The position numbers and the translations under genes were made by a program. From Sandaracinus amylolyticus (GTDB lineage: Bacteria > Myxococcota_A > Polyangia > Polyangiales > Sandaracinaceae), in NCBI RefSeq assembly GCF_000737325.1, contig NZ_CP011125.1:8618001-8682000 (forward strand): DNA of 64,000 nt, in the 5' to 3' direction. Below are positions 45,101 to 56,578 of the stretch, in pieces; position 1 is the first letter of the stretch; each line of letters begins with the position of its first letter. The notes under the pieces were generated by a model. That model saw only the letters and a list, made by a program, of their open reading frames with translations. It was not told the DNA's origin and ran no database searches.

Positions 45101-46351
45101 ATGAGCAAGACGAAGAAGGTCGCGGCGTGCGCGCTGCTCGCGATGACCGCGTGCGAGCCCGAGACGCCGGCTGCGTGCGAGCCCGCGCCGGGCACGATCT
45201 GCACGATCGTCGGCACCGGGCGCGCGGGGCTCGCGGGCGACGACGGGCTCGCGCGCGAGGCCGAGCTCTACCTGCCGATGGACTCGACGATCGGTCCGAA
45301 CGGCGACCTCTACGTGGTCGACTGGAACAACCACCGGATCCGCGTGGTGAGCGACCCGCTCGAGACGAGCGTGATCGAGACGTGTGCGGGCAGCGGTCGT
45401 CTCGGCGACGGACCGCCGGGCCCGGTGCTCGAGGCGGACTTCAATCATCCGACCGACATCGTGTTCGACGGGTCGGGCCACATGTGGATCGCGGCCTGGC
45501 ACAACAGCCGAGTGCGCATGGTCGACCTCGAGACGGACACGCTGAGCGACGTCGCGGGCACCGGCGGGCGCAACTACTTCGGCGACGGCGGGCCGGCGTC
45601 GAGCGCGGTGCTCGACCTTCCCGCGGGCCTCGACTTCGATGCGGCGGGGAACCTCTACTTCGTCGATCAGGCGAACCAGGTGATCCGCCGGATCACGACG
45701 ACGGGCACGATCGAGCGCGTCGCGGGCATGTGCGTGACCAACGAGTGCGCGGACGGCGAGACGCCGGTCGCGTGCCCGGGGGGCAGCGGCCGCACGCACT
45801 GCGGCGCCGACGTGAGCGCTTGCGATCTGCCGTGCGCGCGCGCGTACGGGGGCGACGGTGGGCCCGCGCTCGAGGCGCGCTTCGCGATGCCGTTCGGGCA
45901 GTCGGCGGAGCCCTCGGGCCGCATCGCGATCGCCGGCGACGGCACGATCTACTTCGCGGACAGCCACAACCATCGGGTGCGCGTGATCTCGCCCGACGGG
46001 ATGATCGACACGCTCGCGGGCACGGGCACGCGGGGCTACGCGGGCGATGGGGGCCCGGCGAGCGCGGCGCAGCTCGACAACCCGGTCGACGTCGAGCTCT
46101 CGGAGGACGAGCGCACGCTCTACCTGACCGACACGTTCAACCACTGCGTGCGCGCGATCGATCTCGACGCGGGCACGATCGACGGCGTCGCGGGCCGCTG
46201 CGGGACGCGCGGGTTCGAGGGCGACGGCGGCGATCCGCGCGAGGCGCTGCTCGATCGCCCGTACGGGATCGAGATCGATCACGCGACGGGGAACCTCTAC
46301 GTCACCGACACGCACAACCACCGGGTGCGCGTGATCGTCCCCGCGACGTGA
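45101..46351 (+). CDS. NHL-repeat lipoprotein 2
   Basis: The 416-residue product has lipobox MTAC with Cys18. Its propeller blades are marked by LYVVDWNNHRIRVV, MWIAAWHNSRVRMV, LYFVDQANQVIRRI, IYFADSHNHRVRVI, LYLTDTFNHCVRAI and LYVTDTHNHRVRVI. It differs from its paralogue in a Cys-containing insertion (CVTNECADGETPVACPG) between blades. GTG at 45095, overlapping the previous stop and better spaced from GAGGG, is an alternative start. Last gene of the lipoprotein operon; a 9-bp hairpin (46396-46404 with 46408-46416) follows. Confidence 0.82.
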   Translation: MSKTKKVAACALLAMTACEPETPAACEPAPGTICTIVGTGRAGLAGDDGLAREAELYLPMDSTIGPNGDLYVVDWNNHRIRVVSDPLETSVIETCAGSGRLGDGPPGPVLEADFNHPTDIVFDGSGHMWIAAWHNSRVRMVDLETDTLSDVAGTGGRNYFGDGGPASSAVLDLPAGLDFDAAGNLYFVDQANQVIRRITTTGTIERVAGMCVTNECADGETPVACPGGSGRTHCGADVSACDLPCARAYGGDGGPALEARFAMPFGQSAEPSGRIAIAGDGTIYFADSHNHRVRVISPDGMIDTLAGTGTRGYAGDGGPASAAQLDNPVDVELSEDERTLYLTDTFNHCVRAIDLDAGTIDGVAGRCGTRGFEGDGGDPREALLDRPYGIEIDHATGNLYVTDTHNHRVRVIVPAT

Positions 46352-46428
46352 TCGCCATCGTCGTCGAACGCGGAGGCTCCGGGCGAGGAGATTGAGCCCG
46401 CGCGTCGCGCGCGGGCAGACTCGCTCCG

Positions 46429-46788
46429 ATGGCGGGGAGCGCGAGCGTGCACTGGGACGGCGACGTGATCCGAGTGCACTACCGTGGATACATCGACGGC
46501 GCGGCGATGCAGCAGGCCACCGACGGCGTGAAGCGCTGTCTGATGCAGCGCCGTGCGAGCGCCGTGCTCTTCGACACGCTCGAGGTCGAGGGATACTCGG
46601 CCGAGGTGCGTGCGCCGGGCATCGAGATGTTCCGCGCGCTCAAGGACCACGCGCTGGCGCGCGCGGTCGCGATCTCCACGTCGTCGGCGGTGCGGATGAT
46701 GGGCTCGGTGTTCGCGTTCGCGACCGGGATGCCGCTCGAGTTCGTCGAGTCGCGCGCCGAGGGCGAGCGACGCGTCGCGCTGCGGTGA
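46429..46788 (+). CDS. STAS/SpoIIAA-like protein
   Basis: The 119-residue product has no signal peptide. The pattern (VIRVHYRGYIDGAAMQQATDGV, ASAVLFDTLEVEGYSAEVRAPGIEM, ALARAVAISTSSAVRMMGSVFAFATG) resembles the SpoIIAA-like (STAS-type) single-domain proteins that are common hypothetical genes in myxobacteria. A regulatory or scaffolding function is likely by fold, but no partner kinase is nearby. It starts 78 bp after the lipoprotein operon, behind a 9-bp hairpin, so it may be a separate transcript. Convergent with the next gene. Confidence 0.7.
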   Translation: MAGSASVHWDGDVIRVHYRGYIDGAAMQQATDGVKRCLMQRRASAVLFDTLEVEGYSAEVRAPGIEMFRALKDHALARAVAISTSSAVRMMGSVFAFATGMPLEFVESRAEGERRVALR

Positions 46789-46801
46789 TCATCGACCGGA
46801 G

Positions 46802-46855
46802 CGCTCGTCCCGCGGGTCCCGGACGGGAGCGCGCGAAGCGCGCGGACGGGAGGGG
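46802..46855. repeat. 54-bp hairpin element, copy 1
   Basis: The segment gctcgtcccgcGGGTCCCGG and the following GGGAGCGCGCGAAGCGCGCGG recur at 61208-61261 with about four changes. The second half folds as gcgcgc-gaa-gcgcgc. Both copies follow the stop codon of a plus-strand gene by a few bases, and this copy also lies at the 3' end of the convergent gene. Terminator or REP-like element. Confidence 0.8.
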
Positions 46856-46863
46856 CCGAGCTC

Positions 46864-47919
46864 CTAGCGGGCGCCGCCGCCGAAGAACTCGGCGCCCGGT
46901 CGCGCGAGCACGGTCGCGCGCGCGGTCGTGACGTCGATGCGCAAGAGGACGCCGCCGCGCGTGAGCCCGTAGAGCGTCTCGCCGAACGGCGCGAGCCCCC
47001 AGATCATCTCGTGGCCCGTCGCGCCGATCACACGCGCGCGAATGCCTCCGTCGAGCGGCACCTCGACGAGCCAGTCGCCGCCGCGTCCACCGGTGACCGT
47101 CGCGTACAGGCGCCCCTCGACGAACGCGAGATCGCCGCTCGCGCGCAGCCCACCGGGGAACGTCGCGACGCGCATCGCGGCGCCGCGCGCGAGATCGAAG
47201 CGCACGACGCGCTCGTCGACCGAGCCGTAGAGCGTCCCGTCGGGCGAGATGTCGAGGCCGACGAACGCGCCCATCACGTCGACGAGGCGCTCGACGGTGC
47301 CGGCCTCCGGGTCGACGCGCACCAGCGTGCCCGCGACCGCGCCGTAGAGCGTGCCGTCGGGATGGAGCGCGAGATCGGTGAGCGTGACCGGCGTCGGCGC
47401 GAGCTCGCGCAGCGCGCCGCTCGGGAGATCGATCTCGTAGAGGCGCGTGCGATCGTGCGCGAGCGCGCGCGCGACGCAGCCCATCACGGGATCGCAGCGG
47501 TGGCTGATCGGACAGAGATCCGCGTCGGGCTCGCGCACGCACGCGTCGATCGCCTCGTCACAACGATCGACGGTGCACGCGATCGCGTCGCCACACGCCG
47601 GCGGCGACGCGACGCACCCGACGCGCACGTCGCAGCGCTCGACGCCGGTGCAGAACAGCGCGTCGTCGCACCACATGTCGACGGGCTCGGCGACGCACGC
47701 ACCGTCGATGCAGCGATCGAGCGTGCAGGCGAGCCGATCGTCGCAGTCCGCGTCGCTCGTGCAGCGCGGCGCGTCGATCGGCGGCGGCGCGTCGTGGCCC
47801 GCGTCGATCGGCGGCGGCGCCGCGTCGAAGGGCTCGACGGGCGGAGGCGCACCGAGATCGGTGCGCGCACCGCAGCCGGCGAGGAGGACGCAGAGGAGCA
47901 GAGCCCGCGTGATGGTCAC
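46864..47919 (-). CDS. Cys-rich, propeller-containing lipoprotein
   Basis: The 351-residue product starts with GTG and has lipobox LLAGC with Cys16. After an Ala/Pro/Asp linker, a Cys-rich segment of about 90 residues (CTSDADCDDRLACTLDRC, CTGVERCDVRVGC, CDEAIDACVRE) precedes a beta-propeller-like domain (LTDLALHPDGTLYGAVAGTLVRV, GLDISPDGTLYGSVDERVVRFD, IWGLAPFGETLYGLTRGGVLLRI). The start overlaps the upstream gene's stop (GTGA), so the two are co-translated. Likely surface binding protein. Confidence 0.75.
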   Translation of the reverse strand: MTITRALLLCVLLAGCGARTDLGAPPPVEPFDAAPPPIDAGHDAPPPIDAPRCTSDADCDDRLACTLDRCIDGACVAEPVDMWCDDALFCTGVERCDVRVGCVASPPACGDAIACTVDRCDEAIDACVREPDADLCPISHRCDPVMGCVARALAHDRTRLYEIDLPSGALRELAPTPVTLTDLALHPDGTLYGAVAGTLVRVDPEAGTVERLVDVMGAFVGLDISPDGTLYGSVDERVVRFDLARGAAMRVATFPGGLRASGDLAFVEGRLYATVTGGRGGDWLVEVPLDGGIRARVIGATGHEMIWGLAPFGETLYGLTRGGVLLRIDVTTARATVLARPGAEFFGGGAR

Positions 47920-48752
47920 AGCTCGTTGTCGTAGATGAACGCGTCCTCGCCGTTCGTGACGGTGACGAGGAGGATGGTGTCGCCGCGCGTCTCCTCCGAG
48001 AGCCCCGCCCACGCGGCGCGGAGCTGCTCGGCGTGCATCGGGGCGTACGCCATGACGTGGAGGATCTGCTTCACCCAGCGATCGCGCTCGTCGACGTTCG
48101 CGGTGCTCGCGTGGATGTCGGTGAGCTTGTTCATCAGGATGCGCTGCGCCTCGCTCGCCGGATACGGTGCGTCGCGCGGGAAGTGCACCGCGCGCGTGAC
48201 GCTGACGCCGACGCGGTGCCCGTCGATCTCGACGAGGAGATCGGTGCGCGTGCCGTTCGGGTCCATGTAGCGAATGCCGGGCTCGCTCGCGAGGAGCGTC
48301 GCGCCCTCGCACCGCGCGAGGACCTCGAACGACATCGCCTCGCTGTAGACGCTGCTGCCCCCGACGGTCCCTGCCTCGAGCACCTCGCGCGCGCCTTCGG
48401 TGAAGTGCACGAGGTCCGCCTCGGTGATCCGCACCGGGAACGTGATCTCGTTCTCGAAGAGGAACTCCGATGGATCGAGCAGCTCCGTGTCGATCTCGTC
48501 GCAGCTGCCGGAGACGATCCCCTCGACGGGCGGCCCGGCGTCGGGCGCGCCCGCGTCGAGCCCTGCATCCATCGCCGCATCGTCCGTCGAGGCGTCGGGG
48601 TCGTCGGTCGCGGCGTCGGCACTCGCGTCGAACGAAGACGCGTCGAACGAGGACGCGTCGGTCCGTGTGCCGCCGTCGGTGGGCCCGGGGGTCGGATCTC
48701 CACAGGCGATCAGGAGGACGGCGAGAGCGAGGAGCCGCGATCGAAGTGCCAC
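47916..48752 (-). CDS. Lipoprotein of unknown function with Asp/Ala linker
   Basis: The 278-residue product starts with GTG and has lipobox LIAC with Cys17. Residues about 25-78 are an Asp/Ala/Ser-rich linker (SFDASADAATDDPDASTDDA), followed by a globular domain I do not recognise (IDTELLDPSEFLFENEITFP, LLVEIDGHRVGVSVTRAVHF, ILLVTVTNGEDAFIYDNEL). The central part is reminiscent of a restriction-endonuclease-like beta-alpha fold, but without a convincing active site. No Shine-Dalgarno site; TAGCCT ends 6 nt before the GTG, suggesting a leaderless mRNA. First gene of a two-gene operon. Confidence 0.72.
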   Translation of the reverse strand: MALRSRLLALAVLLIACGDPTPGPTDGGTRTDASSFDASSFDASADAATDDPDASTDDAAMDAGLDAGAPDAGPPVEGIVSGSCDEIDTELLDPSEFLFENEITFPVRITEADLVHFTEGAREVLEAGTVGGSSVYSEAMSFEVLARCEGATLLASEPGIRYMDPNGTRTDLLVEIDGHRVGVSVTRAVHFPRDAPYPASEAQRILMNKLTDIHASTANVDERDRWVKQILHVMAYAPMHAEQLRAAWAGLSEETRGDTILLVTVTNGEDAFIYDNEL

Positions 48753-48792
48753 GAGCCGAGGCTACACGGGAACGCCGCGGATGCCTCGCAGA

Positions 48793-49752
48793 TCACGCCG
48801 CGCGCGCGGTCGCCTCCGCGCCGTACTTCGCGCGCGCCCAGGCGGCGGTGGCGCGCACCTGCTCGTCGAACGGAGTGGGCTCGATGCCGAGCACGCGGCG
48901 GAACGCCGAGTCGTCGACGAGGTACGGCGCCTCCCACTGATACGTCATCTCGCGGAGCTCGCGCATGATCGGCACGACCACGCCGGCGATCGCGAGCAGC
49001 CAGCCGGCCAGCTTCGTGATCCGCACGTCCACCCCGAGCTCGCGGCCGAGCGCCTCGCCCCAGGCGCGCATCGAGCGCGCTTCGAGCGTCGGCAGGTGCC
49101 AGATGCGACCCGCGACGTCGGGCGCGCGTCCGAGCGCGGCGAGCCCACGCACGACGTCGCGCCCGTACGTGAACGCGTGCGGCAGATCCGCGTCGCCGAG
49201 GCACTCACCGGGGCTCCCCGCGAGCACGCGCGTGAAGAAGCGCTCGCCGAGGTGCGCGCCGACGATCTCGGGACCGACGAAGTCGCTGGCGCGCGCGATC
49301 ACCGCCTCGACCTCGCCCGCGTGGTGCGCCGCGAGCACGCGCTCGGCGAGCTGCTTGCGGAGCACGCCCTTCCTCGAGCAGGGCTCGAACGGGCCCTCGG
49401 GGCCCATCGGCGCGCCGCCCATGCGGCCGAACGCGTAGAGGTTGTCGAGCACGACGAGGCGCGCGCCCGCGCTCTTCGCCGCCACGATCGCGCCTTCCAC
49501 GAGCGGCGCGAGCTCGCGGTGCCAGCGATCGTACGGGACGTTGGTCGCGCTGTAGACGACCTCCGCGCCCCGCGCGCACTCGGCCGCGAACGCAGGGTCC
49601 GCGACGCTGCCCCGAACGCGCTCGACGCCCGGGATCGCGGCGCCGCCGCTGCGCGCGACGAGGCGCACGCGGTGGCCGCGCTCGGCGAGGAAGCGCGCGA
49701 CAGCGGTGCCGATCTGACCGGCGCCGAGGACCACGTGGAGCGAGCTGGACAT
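48793..49752 (-). CDS. NAD-dependent epimerase/dehydratase-family protein
   Basis: The 319-residue product is an extended or atypical SDR. The N-terminal HVVLGAGQIGTAVARFLAERGH (6-27) is the dinucleotide-binding loop GxGxxG; VVYSATNVPYDRWHRE and VVLDNLYAFGRMGG are typical of NAD(P)-binding epimerases; YAFGR gives a Tyr but the usual YxxxK spacing is not seen. GGAGGA precedes the ATG. It is divergent from a LysR gene over a 94-bp region with LysR-type palindromes, so its expression is probably controlled by that regulator. Substrate unknown. Confidence 0.85.
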   Translation of the reverse strand: MSSSLHVVLGAGQIGTAVARFLAERGHRVRLVARSGGAAIPGVERVRGSVADPAFAAECARGAEVVYSATNVPYDRWHRELAPLVEGAIVAAKSAGARLVVLDNLYAFGRMGGAPMGPEGPFEPCSRKGVLRKQLAERVLAAHHAGEVEAVIARASDFVGPEIVGAHLGERFFTRVLAGSPGECLGDADLPHAFTYGRDVVRGLAALGRAPDVAGRIWHLPTLEARSMRAWGEALGRELGVDVRITKLAGWLLAIAGVVVPIMRELREMTYQWEAPYLVDDSAFRRVLGIEPTPFDEQVRATAAWARAKYGAEATARAA

Positions 49753-49826
49753 GTCTTCCGTTCCTCCTGGCGCGCTCTGGGCGCCACGAGCGGAGCATTG
49801 CGCGGATGCATGGCCACGGGTCGCGC

Positions 49827-49855
49827 TGCAAGCCATCCTTGCAATCGTGCAAGCC
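49827..49855. promoter_or_regulatory. Phased LysR-type palindromes
   Basis: TGCAAG-n5-CTTGCA (49827-49843) is a T-n11-A LysR box. Its second arm also forms TTGCA-n4-TGCAA with the next bases (49839-49852). The word TGCAAGCC occurs at 49827 and 49848, exactly 21 bp apart, two turns of the helix. The downstream element overlaps the proposed GTG start. Confidence 0.65.
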
Positions 49856-50779
49856 ACGGGCTCGACGCCGCTGCGGTGGGACGACGTGCAGCTCTTCCTC
49901 GCGCTCGCCCGCGAGCCCTCCCTCGCGCGGGCCGGCGCGCGGCTCGGGGTCGATGCGTCGACCGTCAGCCGTCGCCTCGCCGCGCTCGAGGACGCGCTCG
50001 AGCTGCGGCTCTTCGATCGGACGCGCGAAGGGCTGCGCGCGACGGCGGCCGCGGAGCGGCTCCTCCCCTCGGCGGAGGCGATGGAGGCCGGCGCATCGGG
50101 GTTCGCGCGCGACGCCGAGACCTTCGAGCGCGAGATCGAAGGCAGGGTGCGCATCACCGCGCCGCCGGGGCTCGCGGACGCGTTCGTCGCACCGCTGCTG
50201 GTCGAGCTCGTCGCGAAGCACCCGCGGCTCTCGATCGAGCTCGACGCGAGCATCGGCTACGCGGACCTCGCACGACGCGACGCCGACCTCGCGCTGCGCG
50301 TGGCGAGGCCGCGCTCCGGCGATCTCGTGGCGAAGAGGATCTTCACGGCGCGCGAAGCGGTGCTGGGCGCGCCGGCCTACGTGACGCGCCTGGGCCGGCT
50401 CAAGCGGGTGTCCGACGCACGCTGGATCACGTACGCCGACGACCTCGCGTCGCTCCCGACGATGCGATGGCTCAAGCGCGAGGCACCGGCGATGACCGCG
50501 GTGCTCGCGACGAGCGACTTCTCGGCGCAGGCGCGCGCCGCCGAGGCCGGGCTCGGCGTGCTCGTCGCGCCGAGCCCGTTCGTGCACGCATATCGACTCG
50601 TCGAGGTGCCGCTCGCGCGACCGCTCGCGAGGTCGCTCGCGGAGGTCGCCGAGAACGAGCTCTGGCTCGTCGGGCATCGCGCCCTCCGCGACGTCCCGCG
50701 CATCGCCGCGGTGTGGTCGTTCCTCGACGAGTCGTTCGAGCGCATGACGAAGGCGCAACACGCGCGCCGGAAGCGGTGA
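49847..50779 (+). CDS. LysR-family transcriptional regulator
   Basis: The 310-residue product has the N-terminal winged HTH (VQLFLALAREPSLARAGARLG then STVSRRLAALEDALELRLFDR, about 12-60) and a C-terminal periplasmic-binding-like effector domain (VRITAPPGLADAFVAPLL, LRVARPRSGDLVAKR, GLGVLVAPSPFV). GTG 49847 gives the usual LysR length; it lies within the downstream palindrome, which fits an autorepressed gene. The likely target is the divergent epimerase-like gene. The effector is unknown. Confidence 0.9.
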   Translation: MQATGSTPLRWDDVQLFLALAREPSLARAGARLGVDASTVSRRLAALEDALELRLFDRTREGLRATAAAERLLPSAEAMEAGASGFARDAETFEREIEGRVRITAPPGLADAFVAPLLVELVAKHPRLSIELDASIGYADLARRDADLALRVARPRSGDLVAKRIFTAREAVLGAPAYVTRLGRLKRVSDARWITYADDLASLPTMRWLKREAPAMTAVLATSDFSAQARAAEAGLGVLVAPSPFVHAYRLVEVPLARPLARSLAEVAENELWLVGHRALRDVPRIAAVWSFLDESFERMTKAQHARRKR

Positions 50780-50886
50780 GCGTGGACGACGTCGCGGATC
50801 GCACGCGCTGCGTGCGGGGCGTGACGTCGTGCGTGCGAGGCGTGACGCTCCGCGCATCCGCGCTCGCGGTCTTCTTGCGATCTCGC

Positions 50887-50902
50887 GGGCACGCGACGTG
50901 CT
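50887..50902 (+). promoter_or_regulatory. Candidate sigma-54 promoter
   Basis: GGGCACG-cgac-gtGCT matches the -24/-12 consensus TGGCACG-n4-TTGCT, with the GG-n10-GC spacing exact. The predicted start (about 912) lies only some 5 nt before the ATG of the sigma-54 activator gene. Confidence 0.5.
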
Positions 50903-50916
50903 GTTTCGCACACACG

Positions 50917-54545
<3,629 letters not shown>

Positions 54546-54549
<4 letters not shown>

Positions 54550-54917
54550 AGACGCGCTGGACGTACGCGCTCGCCGCCGCGCTCGCGGTGCTGAGCGGAT
54601 GCGCGGGACAGTCGGCGGAAGGCGCGGTCGCCGAAGCGCTCGTCTCCGACGAGCGGGTGCCCGAAGCGGCGTGGCGCGCGATCGATCCGATCGCGTGCGG
54701 GGATGCGGAGGACGTCGCCGGATATCGCCGCGCGGCGGGCGCGGACGAGCTGGTGGTCGGCGTCGACCTGCGCGGCCGGCTGCGATGCATCGACACGATC
54801 GCGTTCGAGGGCCCGCGGGTCATGTCGCAGCCGCGGACGCCGGTGCTCCTGCCGCGACCGCGCGGCGTGGATCCCGAGCCGCAGCCGATGCTCGACTGGT
54901 CGCGCCGTTGGTGGTGA
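54546..54917 (+). CDS. Small lipoprotein
   Basis: The 123-residue product has lipobox LSGC with Cys19, and its ATGA start overlaps the stop of the sigma-54 activator gene, so it is translationally coupled to it. Two Cys (ACGD, LRCID) may form a disulfide. No family is recognised. Coupling of a lipoprotein to a regulator suggests it reports on or responds to the same envelope condition; this is inference only. Confidence 0.68.
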
Positions 54918-55032
54918 CCGCGCGGTGTCGCGGCGCGCACGTGCGAGCGTGCCCGCGATGACGCGCGTGCGATCGCGCGCCCACGCGAGGGGAGGTTTTC
55001 GCGCGGCACGCCGTTTGACGGAGCGCTTCACG

Positions 55033-56571
55033 ATGCTTCTCCACTCGTCTTCGGGCGCCCTCGCCGCGCTGGTCTCGGGCGGCGTGATGGTCGCGGGCTG
55101 TCACCTCTCTCACGAGCTCGAGCGCGGGCCCCACGGCGACCCACACCAGGTCGACGCGGGCGTTCCCGGCGCGGACGCCGGCGAGCCACGCGACGCGACG
55201 ACGATCTGCTCGCCGTGGACGCTGCGCGTCGAGCCCGTGTCGCCCGACGCGGTCGCCGACGTGACCGCGATGCCGATCGCGTTTCGCAGCGGGCACGAGA
55301 CGACGGTCGCGTTCGTGACCCACGGCGCGCTGACCAACGCGGGCGAAGGCGACGTCGCGCTCGACCCGACGCGGTGTGCGAGCGCCGGCGACGCGACCAC
55401 CTGCGCGCCCGACATGCCGTCGTCGTGGGACGGCGCGGGGATGCTGCGGCTGTGGGCGCGCGATCGCGTGCTCACGCTGCCCCTCGACGACGCGGAGATC
55501 GCCGCGACGGGCACGCTCGCGAGCGCCGACCTCGACGCGAACCACAAGCCCGAGCTCGTCGCGTTCGGCCGCTTCTCCGGCGCGATCGCCCTCGATCACG
55601 AAGGCCACGTGCGATGGCGCGCCGACCTGCCCTCGCTCGACGAGGTGCGCATGCTCGACGTCCCGCTGCCCGAAGGTCGTCCGCGCTCGCTCTCGGGCAC
55701 GCCGCTCGTCGTCGATCTCGAGGGCGACGGTGAGGTCGAGGTCGCGTTGGGCTATGGGCTCGTCGAGGGCCGCACCGGCGAGGTGCGTTGGCGCGCGTCG
55801 GGCCATCGCGGGATCAACCGCGTGTACGGCCCGATGCCCTGCGCCGGCGATCTCGACGGTGACGGCGTGCTCGAGATCGTCGCGGGCGGCACGGCGTACC
55901 GCGCGGATGGCTCCGTGCTCTGGCAGGCCGCGGTGAGCGACGGCTTCTGCGCGATCGGCGAGACCGCGATCGCGCTCGTCTCGGAGGGCAGGCTCTTCCT
56001 GCTCGATCGCGAGGACGGCGCGGTGCGGTGGACGACGATGCTCGCCGGCGGGCTGCGCATGGGCGCGACCGGGCCCGCCGGCGGGCCGCCCACCCTCGTC
56101 GACGTGGACGGAGACGGAGACGACGAGATCCTCGTCGCGTCGGAGTCCCGGCTCGCGCTCTACGACCCGCGGTGCCACGACCCCTCGTGCACCATCGACG
56201 GTTGGTCGATCGCGATCGAGGACGGCCTCAGCGGCGTCACCGGCGTGACCGTGGTCGACGTCGACGGAGACCTCGCGCTCGAGGTGCTGCACGCGGATCA
56301 GACGACGCTGCGCCTGCTCGATGCGCGCACCGGCGCGGTGCGGGTCTCGACGCCGCGCCTCTCGCGGACGCGCACCGAGCGCCCGCTCTTCGTCGACGTC
56401 GACGGCGACGGCTCGGGCGAGATCCTCGTCGGCATCTCGTCCGAGTGGGATGGCAACCACGATCGACGCGACGAAGGGCCGAGCGCGGGGCTCGCGGTGG
56501 TCGGACCGGTGTGCGCGCGATGGGCGACGCCGCCGGGCAGCTCGCCGGGCCGGCTGATCGGGCCCGACTGA
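55033..56571 (+). CDS. FG-GAP/VCBS-repeat lipoprotein
   Basis: The 512-residue product has lipobox VMVAGC with Cys23. The mature part is an integrin-alpha-like propeller with Ca2+-binding loops: DLDANHKPELVAFG, DLEGDGEVEVALGYG, DLDGDGVLEIVAGG, DVDGDGDDEILVAS, DVDGDLALEVLHAD and DVDGDGSGEILVGI. Such proteins are surface adhesin- or enzyme-like propellers; no active site is visible. The start at 55033 follows a GC-rich 115-bp gap. Its stop lies 7 bp from that of the convergent sterol reductase. Confidence 0.8.
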   Translation: MLLHSSSGALAALVSGGVMVAGCHLSHELERGPHGDPHQVDAGVPGADAGEPRDATTICSPWTLRVEPVSPDAVADVTAMPIAFRSGHETTVAFVTHGALTNAGEGDVALDPTRCASAGDATTCAPDMPSSWDGAGMLRLWARDRVLTLPLDDAEIAATGTLASADLDANHKPELVAFGRFSGAIALDHEGHVRWRADLPSLDEVRMLDVPLPEGRPRSLSGTPLVVDLEGDGEVEVALGYGLVEGRTGEVRWRASGHRGINRVYGPMPCAGDLDGDGVLEIVAGGTAYRADGSVLWQAAVSDGFCAIGETAIALVSEGRLFLLDREDGAVRWTTMLAGGLRMGATGPAGGPPTLVDVDGDGDDEILVASESRLALYDPRCHDPSCTIDGWSIAIEDGLSGVTGVTVVDVDGDLALEVLHADQTTLRLLDARTGAVRVSTPRLSRTRTERPLFVDVDGDGSGEILVGISSEWDGNHDRRDEGPSAGLAVVGPVCARWATPPGSSPGRLIGPD

Positions 56572-56578
56572 CTGGCGA

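Noticed and set aside
48400-50916. Upstream extension of the sigma-54 activator frame as far as 48400
   Set aside because: The extension runs antisense through the lipoprotein and epimerase genes and has no coding character; the translation is Arg/Ala-rich. The activator starts at 50917.
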